A DNA stretch of 64,000 nt, taken from positions 1-64,000 of the forward strand of contig CATQIB010000005.1 in assembly GCA_958296185.1 (NCBI GenBank), read 5' to 3'. Positions 1-8,431 of this stretch are shown one piece after another. Every line of letters begins with the position of its first letter. The stretch's first letter is position 1. A program made the position numbers and the translations under genes. Under the pieces are notes generated by a model that saw only the letters and a program-made list of their open reading frames with translations, did no database searches and was not told where the DNA came from. This DNA comes from an uncultured Mesonia sp. GTDB taxonomy: Bacteria; Bacteroidota; Bacteroidia; Flavobacteriales; Flavobacteriaceae.

Positions 1-917
1 AAAATCAAGATCAAATCAATCAATTGCTCAACCCGCTACAAGAAAAAATCAAGAGCTTTGAGAGTAAAGTTGACCAAAGTAATCTAAATGCGGCCAAACA
101 ATATACTGCATTAGAGAAACAACTTCAGTTTCTAAATCAGCAAAACATAAAGATAAGCGAAGAAGCTACAAATCTAACCCAAGCCCTTAAAGGGAATTCT
201 AAAATGCAAGGTAATTGGGGAGAAATGATTTTAGAACGGGTATTAGAGCGAAGCGGCTTGCAAAAAAACAGTGAATATTTCGTGCAGCAGCATTTTACCG
301 CAGATGACGGCAAGCGCTACTTCCCCGATGTAATTATTGCTTTACCAGGGGAAAAGAAAATGGTGGTTGATTCAAAAGTTTCGCTTACCGCCTATGAAAC
401 CTATTGCAATACGCATGAAGAATCTGAAAAAAAAGCTGCACTTAAACAACACCTACTATCTGTTGAAAAACACATTTCAAGCTTAAGCGGTAAAAATTAC
501 CAAAAGCTATACCCAGAACAAAGTCCAGATTTTGTTTTATTGTTTATCCCTATAGAAGCCGCATTTGCTTTGGCGAGTCAAGAAAATCCGCAACTATACA
601 GTCAAGCCTTTGATAAAAATATCATTCTTGTTACGCCTACTACCCTATTAGCCGTACTGAGAACTATTGATAGTATGTGGCAAAACGAAAAGCAGCAACA
701 AAACGCAATTGAAATAGCAACCCGGGCGGGCGCTTTATATGACTCGTTTCATTTACTAATTGAAGAGTTAGATAAATTAGGCCAACAGATAACTACAGTA
801 CAAAGAACTTACGATCGAGGGATGAAAAAATTAACAGGAAAAGGTAATTTGATTTCAAAGGTCGAAAAACTTAAAAAATTAGGGGCAAAAGCCAATAAAC
901 AATTAGAAAAACAGTAA
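1..917 (+). CDS. rmuC: DNA recombination protein RmuC, 5' end missing
   Basis: Family: RmuC proteins carry a nuclease-like fold and limit DNA rearrangements at inverted repeats; they are usually anchored by an N-terminal membrane helix and a coiled coil. Seen here: the reading frame is open to the left window edge (first full codon at position 3), so about 300 residues of the C-terminal part are visible and the anchor lies outside. The RmuC core is recognisable: MQGNWGEMILERVLE, then FPDVIIALPGEKKMVVDSKV, then FVLLFIPIEAAFA and a C-terminal helical region. The TTG at 24 is only an internal codon, not the start. A small membrane-protein gene follows 20 bases later on the same strand, so they are probably co-transcribed. 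Confidence 0.93.
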   Translation, partial: NQDQINQLLNPLQEKIKSFESKVDQSNLNAAKQYTALEKQLQFLNQQNIKISEEATNLTQALKGNSKMQGNWGEMILERVLERSGLQKNSEYFVQQHFTADDGKRYFPDVIIALPGEKKMVVDSKVSLTAYETYCNTHEESEKKAALKQHLLSVEKHISSLSGKNYQKLYPEQSPDFVLLFIPIEAAFALASQENPQLYSQAFDKNIILVTPTTLLAVLRTIDSMWQNEKQQQNAIEIATRAGALYDSFHLLIEELDKLGQQITTVQRTYDRGMKKLTGKGNLISKVEKLKKLGAKANKQLEKQ

Positions 918-937
918 CTTTCGTTAAATTCAAACTT

Positions 938-1303
938 ATGAAGAAAACATTAAGTATTGTACTTTTAGTTATTAGTGTTTTAGCTGTAGCCTACTATGCT
1001 TTTATTTATTTTGTGCCTTATAGCGAAGGTACACGAGCGGGTGAACTCATAAAATTTAGTAACCGTGGAGTAATCATAAAAACTTGGGAAGGTGAAATAA
1101 GTCAGGGCATAAGCGGAGCTCAGATATTTCAGTTTTCGGTTTTAGATCAAAATACAGAAGTAATTCAACAACTTAAAGATTACCAAGGAGAATATGTAAA
1201 ACTCACTTATATAGAAAGATTTGGTACTTTTGTATTCTGGGGAGATACCAAATATTTTGTAACTAAAGTTGAACGCTCATCTTCCCCCCATTTTAGACGT
1301 TAA
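938..1303 (+). CDS. small conserved membrane-anchored protein, unknown function
   Basis: A 121-residue protein with one hydrophobic segment at about residues 5-27 followed by a short soluble domain rich in beta-prone residues (GELIKFSNRGVIIKTWEGE, then YVKLTYIERFGTFVFWGDT). The N terminus looks like a signal anchor, so the soluble part is probably periplasmic. I recognise the protein type as widespread in Flavobacteriaceae; database entries for it often carry a 6-phosphogluconate dehydrogenase name, but nothing here resembles that enzyme (no Rossmann motif, far too short), so I do not use it. It sits 20 bases after rmuC and 14 bases before a thioesterase gene, a likely three-gene transcript. 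Confidence 0.8.
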   Translation: MKKTLSIVLLVISVLAVAYYAFIYFVPYSEGTRAGELIKFSNRGVIIKTWEGEISQGISGAQIFQFSVLDQNTEVIQQLKDYQGEYVKLTYIERFGTFVFWGDTKYFVTKVERSSSPHFRR

Positions 1304-1317
1304 TTCAGTAACAAAAT

Positions 1318-1863
1318 ATGCAGACAAGATTTAAAACCGTTAAAGAATCTCATGTTACCCTTTCAGAGCTTATGCTCCCTTCTCATTCCAATTTTAACAA
1401 TAAAATACATGGAGGCTATATTTTAAATCTATTAGATCAAATTGCATTTGCTTGCGCCTCAAAACACAGCGAGGCTTACTGCGTAACGGCAAGTGTAGAT
1501 AAGGTAAATTTTCTAAACCCAATTGAAATTGGTGAGTTAGTAACCATGCGTGCCTCTATTAACTATGTAGGTAGAAGTTCAATGGTTATTGGTATTCGCG
1601 TTGAAGCCGAGAATATTAAAACACAACAAATCAAACACTGTAATTCTTCTTATTTTACTATGGTAGCCAAAGATGAAGCTGGTCAAAGCGTTGAAGTCCC
1701 TGGACTAAGATTAAAATCTGAAAACGATTTGCGCCGTTTTGCGCGCGCAGTGCAGCGCCGAAAAACAAAATCTGAACATAAAGAAAGCTTTAGTGAACTG
1801 CACTTTTCTAGTACTCCTTACTTAGAATTATTGAAAGAAGAAAAGGTTCAAATAGCACTTTAA
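1318..1863 (+). CDS. acyl-CoA thioesterase, hotdog fold (YciA/ACOT type)
   Basis: Hotdog-fold thioesterases of this group hydrolyse acyl-CoA to free fatty acid and CoA. The single hotdog domain occupies roughly residues 8-125. Signature stretches are NNKIHGGYILNLLDQIAFA, which carries the central helix of the fold, and VTASVDKVNFLNPIEIGELV, then RVEAENI. The last 50 residues are charged and probably helical (FARAVQRRKTKSEHKE), an extension longer than in E. coli YciA. The ATG at 1318 follows an A-rich stretch and lies 14 bases after the upstream gene. Substrate length preference cannot be read from the sequence. It is convergent with the DUF423 gene. Confidence 0.88.
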   Translation: MQTRFKTVKESHVTLSELMLPSHSNFNNKIHGGYILNLLDQIAFACASKHSEAYCVTASVDKVNFLNPIEIGELVTMRASINYVGRSSMVIGIRVEAENIKTQQIKHCNSSYFTMVAKDEAGQSVEVPGLRLKSENDLRRFARAVQRRKTKSEHKESFSELHFSSTPYLELLKEEKVQIAL

Positions 1864-1920
1864 ACAAAGGTTGTAACCATTATTAAAGGCTTATAGTGCC
1901 GTTTTTAAGTGGGTTAGAAC

Positions 1921-2298
1921 TTATAAAAGATAGTTTACCGCCAGCAAAACCCATCCTACTATTAGAAACAATCCTCCTAAAGGGGTAATTGGACCTAAAA
2001 ATTTTTTAGGCTTCTGTTTATACCCCAAGTATATTAAACCATAAATACTTCCTGAAAAAAGTAGAGTACCTACTGCGAAACAACAAACCAGAGCGATACT
2101 CAATCGATCTTCCCACGACAAACTGGTACCGCACCATAGTAGTGCCAGTGCGTGAAACATTTGATACCGAATTGCCGTTTCTAAACTACGAAGCTGGTCT
2201 ACCTTTAGTTTACGTTGAAGTATATGAGCTCCAAAAGCTCCCAATAGTACTGCTATACCACCCATAATGGCAGCAGAACTAATTACAATGTCCTGCAT
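1921..2298 (-). CDS. DUF423 family membrane protein (YgdD-like)
   Basis: A 125-residue integral membrane protein with about four hydrophobic segments. The family signature is near the N terminus (GGIAVLLGAFGAHIL), followed by the helix-capping region RSLETAIRYQMFHALALL typical of DUF423/YgdD. Function of the family is not established. It is convergent with the thioesterase gene; the 57-base gap between them shows no convincing terminator, only a very weak GGC/GCC stem followed by T's. Its start region faces the SatD-like gene, so the 152-base AT-rich interval 2299-2450 must hold both promoters. Confidence 0.88.
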   Translation of the reverse strand: MQDIVISSAAIMGGIAVLLGAFGAHILQRKLKVDQLRSLETAIRYQMFHALALLWCGTSLSWEDRLSIALVCCFAVGTLLFSGSIYGLIYLGYKQKPKKFLGPITPLGGLFLIVGWVLLAVNYLL

Positions 2299-2450
2299 AT
2301 TTTTTTAAACAAAGCTATTCTTTTTTTATTATAAATTACGGTATTTTTAGATTTCTGGTGTATAGTTCTAATTCTTAAGATATCGTATTTAAATATGATA
2401 ATTATAAATATCAATAAATTTAACGATATTTGAATATAAAAATTTAAACT

Positions 2451-3058
2451 ATGGTAGCCATACTAACAGGCGATATTATAAATTCGCAGGATCTAAAAGA
2501 CCCTCAGCTTTTTATAGCCGGTCTCAGTTCTATTTTTACTCGTTTAAATTTAACCTATGAGTTGTTTGGCGGAGATAGTTTTCAAATTGAATTAGATCAA
2601 CCCGAAAATAGTTTTGCAATAGCGCTGCAGATAAAAGCACACTTAATTGAGATAGGTCAAATTCAAACTCGCATTGCTATAGGAGTAGGCGAAATTACTT
2701 TTCAAGGCGATAGCTTGCTGACCCGACAAGGAAGCGCTTATTTGCGTTCTGGTAGATTACTTGACAAGATTAAAAATTCTAAACAAAATCTTGCCATTCG
2801 CACGGGAAACGAAAATTTGATGCAGAAATTAATATAGGTTTTAAACTTTGCGAAATACCCGTATCACAATGGACAAAAAACACGGCCGAAATAGTAAATC
2901 TTCTTTACGAATACCCTGAATTAAACCAAAAACAACTAGGAAACAAGATAGGGATCAAACAAAATACGGTAAGTGAACGTATCAAACGTTCGCATTGGGG
3001 AGTTTTACAAGAATTTGATGCTTTATATAGAAAAAAGATAAATGCTTTAACCAAATGA
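2451..3058 (+). pseudogene. SatD-family protein, split by a -1 shift at about 2813-2819
   Basis: The first frame runs 2451-2837 (128 residues) and matches the N-terminal half of SatD-like proteins (MVAILTGDIINSQDL, then FGGDSFQIEL). From about 2819 the homology continues in the -1 frame (DAEINIGFKLCEIP) through a helix-turn-helix-like tail (QKQLGNKIGIKQNTVSERI) to a TGA at 3056-3058. Read through, the product is about 202 residues, the expected length. The switch falls on A AAT TTG, a -1 slippery heptamer: reading TTG and slipping back one base gives GAT as next codon, exactly where homology resumes. A lost base in the A4T3 run explains it equally well. The downstream ATG overlaps the TGA (ATGA), showing the full-length frame is the ancestral one. 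Confidence 0.8.
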
Positions 3059-3785
3059 TTTTACTAATTTTAAAATTATTATTGGCTCATCTTTTGGGAG
3101 ATTTTTTATTGCAACCCAGCACTTGGGTAGCCAGCAAGGAAAAGAAAAAAATAAAATCGGGTAAATTTTATCTGCACCTGGCGGTACATACTGGTTTGTC
3201 TTTACTTTTTCTGGCACATTGGCGATATTGGTATGTGATTTTACTAGTGGTTTTAAGCCATGATTAATCGACCTATTAAAATTATATCTACAGAAAAAAC
3301 ACAATCGGCGATTTTGGTTTTTTACCGATCAAGCATTACATTTTGTTTCTATATTTCTAGTTTCATTACTTTACGGCTATCAACATGATATCTTTAATTG
3401 GCAAGATTTTATTTTGCCTGATGTGCTATGGTTATATGGTACGGGCCTATTTTTTCTTAGTTTTCCGTGTGCTTTTGCCATAAAAACGGCATTGGCCTAT
3501 TACACACCTAAAACGGAGGTAAAAAAAGATGAAAGCTTACATAAAGCCGGTTTATATATTGGTATGCTCGAAAGGATTTTGGTCTTTTTGTTTGTTATTA
3601 CTCAACACTGGGAAGGTATAGGGTTTTTGCTTGCGGCAAAATCAATTTTCAGGTTTAGTGATCTTACGAAAGCTAAAGACCGTAAATTAACTGAATATAT
3701 ACTTATAGGCACTTTATTAAGCTACGGGATAGCTATACTAATGGGCCTCCTATGCAATTTTTTAGCTTTTCAACTTTTAAAGTAA
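3055..3785 (+). pseudogene. DUF3307 membrane protein, split by a -1 shift at about 3262-3264
   Basis: The first frame (3055-3267) encodes the start of a DUF3307 protein: LILKLLLAHLLGDFLLQPSTW with the conserved HLLGDF motif, ending VVLSHD then TAA. In the -1 frame from 3264 it continues directly as LIDLLKLYLQKKHNRRFWFF, through several membrane helices, to the stop at 3785. The joined product is about 243 residues, normal for the family. Unlike the upstream gene, the junction (CAT GAT TAA) has no slippery heptamer, so a one-base loss (family usually reads SHGLID) or a sequencing error is the likelier explanation. It overlaps the SatD-like gene by four bases; the SatD/DUF3307 pairing is a familiar one in Bacteroidota. 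Confidence 0.8.
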
Positions 3786-3819
3786 TTTTGTATTAGGGAT
3801 TGAACGGCATGTTTGAGCT

Positions 3820-3881
3820 CTTGTTTTTAAGAAAAAACAAAGCGAGTAGTGAAAGCCCGGCCTGTTTTAAAGTAAAACAGG
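3820..3881. other. two-hairpin intergenic element
   Basis: Two strong dyads in tandem with purine loops. The first has arms TTGTTTTT at 3821-3828 and AAAAACAA at 3833-3840, loop AAGA. The second is a perfect 9-bp stem, CCTGTTTTA at 3861-3869 and TAAAACAGG at 3873-3881, loop AAG. Between them lies GCGAGTAGTGAAAGCCCG, which is markedly GC-richer than the surroundings. The second hairpin has no T-run on either strand, so it is not a classical terminator. The layout is compatible with an RNA 3' end for the DUF3307 transcript or with a dispersed palindromic repeat. Confidence 0.45.
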
Positions 3882-3888
3882 AATACCC

Positions 3889-3917
3889 AAAAAAACCCCA
3901 GTATTTAAAAACTAGGG
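3889..3917 (-). terminator. rho-independent terminator of guaB
   Basis: On the minus strand an imperfect stem (CCC and AGT arms pairing with ACT and GGG, plus AAA/TTT at the tip) is followed by seven T's (A's at 3889-3895 on the plus strand). It lies 25 bases past the guaB stop codon. Confidence 0.65.
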
Positions 3918-3941
3918 TTATTGTCTTTCTGTAAATATTGA

Positions 3942-5414
3942 TTAGCGCGAATAGTTTGGCGCTTCTTTGGTTATGGTCACATCATGCGGATGACTTTCAA
4001 AAACACCAGCCGATGTGATTTTTACAAATTTACCTTCTTCTTTTAAGGTGTTAATATTTTTTGCACCACAATATCCCATACCTGCGCGAAGACCTCCAAT
4101 AAATTGGTTCATACTTTCAACCAACTCACCTTTATAAGGTACTCTACCTACAATGCCTTCTGGTACTAATTTTTTTATATCGTCTTCAACATCTTGAAAA
4201 TACCTGTCTTTTGATCCTTTTTGCATGGCTTCTACAGAGCCCATGCCGCGGTAAGATTTATATTTTCTTCCTTCATAAATAATTGTTTCTCCTGGTGATT
4301 CTTTTGTACCGGCTAAAAGTGAACCTAGCATAACGCAGTCTGCTCCTGCTGCAATAGCCTTAGGAATATCCCCTGTATAACGTATCCCGCCATCTGCAAT
4401 TACGGGTATACCAGACCCTTTAATGGCTTGTGCTACTTCTAAAACTGCTGAAAATTGTGGAAAACCTACTCCTGCTACAACTCGAGTTGTACAAATAGAT
4501 CCGGGTCCGATACCTACCTTAATTCCGTCTGCACCAGCCTCTACCAAATACTTAGCAGCACTAGCAGTGGCAATATTTCCTACTACCACATCTAAATTAG
4601 GGAATTTGGACTTTACTTGTTTTAAAACCTCAACCACTCCTTTTGTATGTCCGTGGGCCGTGTCAATAATTACCGCATCTACACCGGCATTTACCAAAGC
4701 TTCTGCACGATTTACAGCATCGGGTGTAACCCCTATGGCAGCTGCAACACGTAACCTCCCGTATTTATCTTTATTGGCAATTGGTTTTTGGGTTAATTTT
4801 GTGATATCCCTAAAGGTGATTAAGCCAGCTAATTTATTTTGCTGATTTACTACAGGTAATTTTTCTATTTTATTTTGTTGTAATATTTCCTCGGCATCCT
4901 CTAGCGAAGTACCCTCTGCAACTGTTACTAGATTTTCACTAGTCATCACCTCTTTTATGGGACGATCAAGGTTTTTCTCAAATCTTAAGTCTCGGTTGGT
5001 AACTATTCCTATAAGTTCGTTAGCCTCATTCACTATAGGAATACCACCAATACTATGCTCACGCATTTGATTTTTTGCATCGCGAACGGTAGCCCAAAGT
5101 GGTAGGGTTACGGGGTCTATAATCATTCCGCTTTCTGCGCGTTTTACCTTTCTAACTTTTAGTGCCTGCTGCTCAATGGTCATATTTTTATGCAATACAC
5201 CAATACCGCCTTCACGGGCCATGGCTATTGCCATTTGTGACTCGGTTACGGTATCCATCGCAGCGGAAGCGATAGGTACATTTACCTGAATATTTTTAGA
5301 AAAATTTGATTGGGTACTTACTTCGCGCGGAAGAACTTCTGAGTAAGCGGGTATCAACAATACGTCATCATAAGTTAATCCTTCGCCTACTATTTTGTTG
5401 TTGTGTGCAGTCAT
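3942..5414 (-). CDS. guaB: IMP dehydrogenase
   Basis: Oxidises IMP to XMP with NAD+, the committed step of GMP synthesis. The 490-residue length is standard. The TIM barrel starts with [16 protein letters not shown] and is interrupted by a two-CBS (Bateman) insert at about residues 98-205, which typically binds adenine nucleotides and tunes activity. The catalytic loop [11 protein letters not shown] places the nucleophilic Cys at 308. The flap region ([11 protein letters not shown]) is also present. It is monocistronic: its own terminator lies downstream and a -7 element upstream at 5438-5445. No odd features. Confidence 0.98.
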   Translation of the reverse strand: MTAHNNKIVGEGLTYDDVLLIPAYSEVLPREVSTQSNFSKNIQVNVPIASAAMDTVTESQMAIAMAREGGIGVLHKNMTIEQQALKVRKVKRAESGMIIDPVTLPLWATVRDAKNQMREHSIGGIPIVNEANELIGIVTNRDLRFEKNLDRPIKEVMTSENLVTVAEGTSLEDAEEILQQNKIEKLPVVNQQNKLAGLITFRDITKLTQKPIANKDKYGRLRVAAAIGVTPDAVNRAEALVNAGVDAVIIDTAHGHTKGVVEVLKQVKSKFPNLDVVVGNIATASAAKYLVEAGADGIKVGIGPGSICTTRVVAGVGFPQFSAVLEVAQAIKGSGIPVIADGGIRYTGDIPKAIAAGADCVMLGSLLAGTKESPGETIIYEGRKYKSYRGMGSVEAMQKGSKDRYFQDVEDDIKKLVPEGIVGRVPYKGELVESMNQFIGGLRAGMGYCGAKNINTLKEEGKFVKITSAGVFESHPHDVTITKEAPNYSR

Positions 5415-5430
5415 CGCAATTAGAGTTTAA

Positions 5431-5445
5431 TTGCATGCAAAAATA
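5431..5445 (-). promoter_or_regulatory. guaB promoter -7 element with overlapping palindrome
   Basis: The minus strand reads TATTTTTG at 5445-5438, matching the Bacteroidota -7 consensus TAnnTTTG, 24 bases upstream of the guaB ATG. No TTG sits at the usual -33 distance. A perfect 10-bp palindrome TTGCATGCAA (5431-5440) overlaps the downstream edge of the -7 box and the likely transcription start, a position suited to a repressor site; that role is inference. Confidence 0.5.
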
Positions 5446-5666
5446 CGTTATTATGCTTACTTATAATGAATCATGTCTTTTTTTTTCTGAATAAATATCT
5501 AAAACCTAAATAAACTCACACTAGTTTTATTTAAAAACTACTTGTTTTTTCTACGCTAACGACAGTCTGACGGAATAAAAAATAAAATTTTGCTTGAATC
5601 GTTTTACCCTAGAATGTTTAACTAATAAATTTTTAAAAGAACCTAATTTAATACCAACTCTCGAAA

Positions 5667-7487
5667 TTAACTTTTTATTGAACTAAAAGTCAATTTTATT
5701 TCTGTTCCAGTATTAGTATGGGGTATTATTTTTATACTTCCATTATTTTCCAGTACATATTTTTTAACCAATTTTAATCCCAAACCAAAACTATTGGCGC
5801 TAGGTTTAACATTAACTGGGTCTAAATGATTGATGTTTTGTATAGTATCAATTAAATCTTGATGTATTTCCTCACCTTCATTCAATATCGATAGGGTGAT
5901 CTTGTCTTTGTCGGTACTATCATAATTAATAATAATACGGCCTTTCTTATCTGTATACTTAAGTGCGTTTGTTAAAATATTATGCAAGATTACATGAAGT
6001 TGAGCTACTTGTAAATTTACAATTAGTTTTTGCTCTGTTTTATGGTGAATTAAATGAACCTCCTTGTATTTTGCAGGAATTTTATAAACACTTAAAACAT
6101 CTGTCATCTCTTTCTGAATATCCAGTGGCTCAAATGTGCTTTTTATCTGGCCATTAATCTGACTATTGGCCCAAACCAGTAAATTATTTAGCATACGAGA
6201 AGTTTGAGTAAGCTGTAAGCGTATTTCTTTAAATGCTTCTTCTTTCTCATTAGAGCTCAGGCTGCTTAGCACGGTATCATCCATTAATTGTGTCATGGCA
6301 GCAATGGGTGAACGTATATCATGTGAAACGATTGAGAATAGGACATTTTTATTCTCATCTATTTCTTTTAAATGTTTATTTTTTCGATTCAATTCAGTAA
6401 TAAGTCGTGCTCTTTGCTTACCAATTTTTCTGTATTTAAACATAAAAAACAAAGTCAACAGTAAGAATAGGCCGCCAATGATTAATAAACTATTTCTCCA
6501 TCTAATTTGAATTTCAGAAGCCTTATTTTTTTCTTGTAGTAATTGGTTCTCTTTTTCTTTTAAATCTAGCTCTAACAAACCAACAATTTGTGCTTGTTCT
6601 TTGTTATAGAGCGAATCGCTCAATTGTGAATGAAGCGTCAAGTTTTCTAAGGCTTTTGGCAAATTCTTTGTTTTCTGATATAATTTAGCCAATAATTTGG
6701 TATTGCGTTTCAAATCCCAAGTTGCTTGCAAGGCGCTTGATTCTCTTTTGGCTTGCTCTGCTGTATCAATAGCAAGATCTATTTTATTTTGCTTGGCGTA
6801 CACTTCGGCTAGACCGTGAAGCACAAAAATACGTTCATAATTGGTTACCGATGGATTATTAAGTACTTGAAGATACTTTGTTTCTGCTAAGTTTAATTTA
6901 CCTTCAACATAATCTAATTCTGCCAACCTACTCAGTGTATTGAGGTAAATATGATTATTAGGATCGGTTAAATTGCTTTTTGTTTCTAGATAAAGTTCCC
7001 TGGCCTTTTTATAATCGCCTAAATAAAAATAAGACATTCCTGCATTTAGAGAAAACGCTGGATTCTCTTTGATTTGAACATCTCGAGCCTGGTTAAAATA
7101 ATCTACCGCCTGTTGATGCCTTCCCAAAGCCTGCTGTACCAAGCCCAAACCATTATAAGCTAGCGCCTGATTTTGCTTATCATCAGTTTTTTGAAAAATA
7201 TAGAGTGCCTGTTGGTTATATTTCAACGACTCTGCATAGTCTCCTCGAATATAACTTATAGAGCCTCTAACTTTGTAGACATGTCCCTTTAAACTATCAT
7301 TAGGAAAACGTTCTAAAAATGTTTCGGCTTTCTGGATTAAAGAAGCTGATTTATATAAGTCATTTTTATAGATATTTTTTGCTTCGTTTAAATAAAAACT
7401 ACTAGAATCTTGAATCTGACTTATACCTTTTGCAGATATAAATAGCGCAAAAAAAAATAGAGTAAGCCGTACACTGTAGTTTTTCAT
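5667..7487 (-). CDS. TPR-containing membrane sensor histidine kinase
   Basis: A 606-residue hybrid typical of Bacteroidota: signal peptide (residues 1-24), a periplasmic array of tetratricopeptide repeats (about 40-300), one membrane helix at 331-352, then the kinase. The dimerisation helix carries SIVSHDIRSPIAAM with the phospho-acceptor His at 389. The ATP-binding domain has the N box (HNILTNALKYT, Asn 507) and G2 box (SFGLGLKLVKKY), but the G1 position reads LNEGEEI where DNGxG is expected, so the usual adenine-binding Asp is Asn. No response regulator is adjacent; it is last in the unit pyrD-lysE-mvaB-kinase, 17 bases after the lyase. Signal and partner are unknown. Confidence 0.92.
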   Translation of the reverse strand: MKNYSVRLTLFFFALFISAKGISQIQDSSSFYLNEAKNIYKNDLYKSASLIQKAETFLERFPNDSLKGHVYKVRGSISYIRGDYAESLKYNQQALYIFQKTDDKQNQALAYNGLGLVQQALGRHQQAVDYFNQARDVQIKENPAFSLNAGMSYFYLGDYKKARELYLETKSNLTDPNNHIYLNTLSRLAELDYVEGKLNLAETKYLQVLNNPSVTNYERIFVLHGLAEVYAKQNKIDLAIDTAEQAKRESSALQATWDLKRNTKLLAKLYQKTKNLPKALENLTLHSQLSDSLYNKEQAQIVGLLELDLKEKENQLLQEKNKASEIQIRWRNSLLIIGGLFLLLTLFFMFKYRKIGKQRARLITELNRKNKHLKEIDENKNVLFSIVSHDIRSPIAAMTQLMDDTVLSSLSSNEKEEAFKEIRLQLTQTSRMLNNLLVWANSQINGQIKSTFEPLDIQKEMTDVLSVYKIPAKYKEVHLIHHKTEQKLIVNLQVAQLHVILHNILTNALKYTDKKGRIIINYDSTDKDKITLSILNEGEEIHQDLIDTIQNINHLDPVNVKPSANSFGLGLKLVKKYVLENNGSIKIIPHTNTGTEIKLTFSSIKS

Positions 7488-7504
7488 TAGCCAGAAGTTT
7501 AGCT

Positions 7505-8368
7505 TTAATGATAGGTTTTAAAAATTTGAGTAGCCATATTATATGCCGATTCAAAGCTCGTCATCTTAACATTAAACTCGGTCTTTTGTTGATTAAAATA
7601 GCTTAACATTTTTTCTGTTGGCATATTTCCTGTTAATTTATCCTTGGCCATTGGGCAGCCTCCAAATCCTTGAATAGCACCATCAAAGCGTTTACACCCC
7701 GCTTTAAATGCGGCATCTACTTTATTATGCCAAGCCTCTGGGGTGGTATGCAGGTGAGCTCCAAATTCAATATTAGGATAAGCCGGAATTAAATTAGAAA
7801 AGAGATAAGAAATAGTTTCTGAATTAGAAGTGCCAACTGTATCTGAAAGCGATAAAATCTCTACGCCCATCTGGGCTAGCTTTTCGGTCCATTCTGCTAC
7901 AATTTCAACATTCCACGGGTCGCCGTATGGGTTTCCAAAACCCATAGAAAGATAAGCCACTACTTTTTTATTATGTTGATTTGCCAGGTTAATTATTTCC
8001 TGCAAAAGCTCAACAGATTCTTCTATGGTTTTATGCGTATTACGCATTTGAAAATTCTCTGATATAGAGAAAGGATAGCCCAAATAGTCAATCTCTTGAT
8101 GTTGAACGGCATCTTGCGCACCACGCAAGTTGGCAACAATGGCCAATAGTTTTGTTTTCGTCTTACTCAAATCAAGTCCGGCGAGTACTTCTGCCGTATC
8201 TCGCATTTGTGGAATGGCTTTGGGTGAAACAAAACTACCAAAATCTAAAGTATCAAAACCACAGCGAAGCAATGCTTGCAAATAGTCAATTTTTTGACTT
8301 GTAGGAATAAACGATTTAATGCCTTGCATGGCATCTCTAGGACACTCAATAAGCTTAATTTCTTTCAT
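7505..8368 (-). CDS. mvaB: hydroxymethylglutaryl-CoA lyase
   Basis: Cleaves HMG-CoA to acetoacetate and acetyl-CoA, the last step of leucine degradation. It is a 287-residue TIM-barrel protein of the DRE-TIM family. The first strand motif is ECPRDAMQG (Arg and Asp for catalysis and metal), with metal-binding HLHTT late in the barrel and the catalytic loop GFGGCPMAKD carrying the Cys typical of HMG-CoA lyases. SLSDTVG is also conserved. The alanine in PRDAMQ (usually Gly) is common in this branch. It sits between the LysE-like gene (63 bases upstream) and the TPR kinase (17 bases downstream) on the same strand. Confidence 0.94.
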   Translation of the reverse strand: MKEIKLIECPRDAMQGIKSFIPTSQKIDYLQALLRCGFDTLDFGSFVSPKAIPQMRDTAEVLAGLDLSKTKTKLLAIVANLRGAQDAVQHQEIDYLGYPFSISENFQMRNTHKTIEESVELLQEIINLANQHNKKVVAYLSMGFGNPYGDPWNVEIVAEWTEKLAQMGVEILSLSDTVGTSNSETISYLFSNLIPAYPNIEFGAHLHTTPEAWHNKVDAAFKAGCKRFDGAIQGFGGCPMAKDKLTGNMPTEKMLSYFNQQKTEFNVKMTSFESAYNMATQIFKTYH

Positions 8369-8431
8369 ACGCCCAAAGATACACGTTCTGTTTAAAATAA
8401 ATAACTTATGCTACAAATCCATAAAGAAAAA

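Noticed and set aside
938..1303. Annotation as 6-phosphogluconate dehydrogenase
   Set aside because: The 121-residue membrane-anchored protein has no Rossmann fold motif and is a quarter of the enzyme's length.
1864..1920. Terminator between the thioesterase and DUF423 genes
   Set aside because: Only a three-base GGC/GCC pairing precedes the T's, too weak to call.
4423..4845. 140-residue plus-strand frame inside guaB
   Set aside because: Antisense to a highly conserved gene, no family resemblance, and biased composition typical of a shadow frame.
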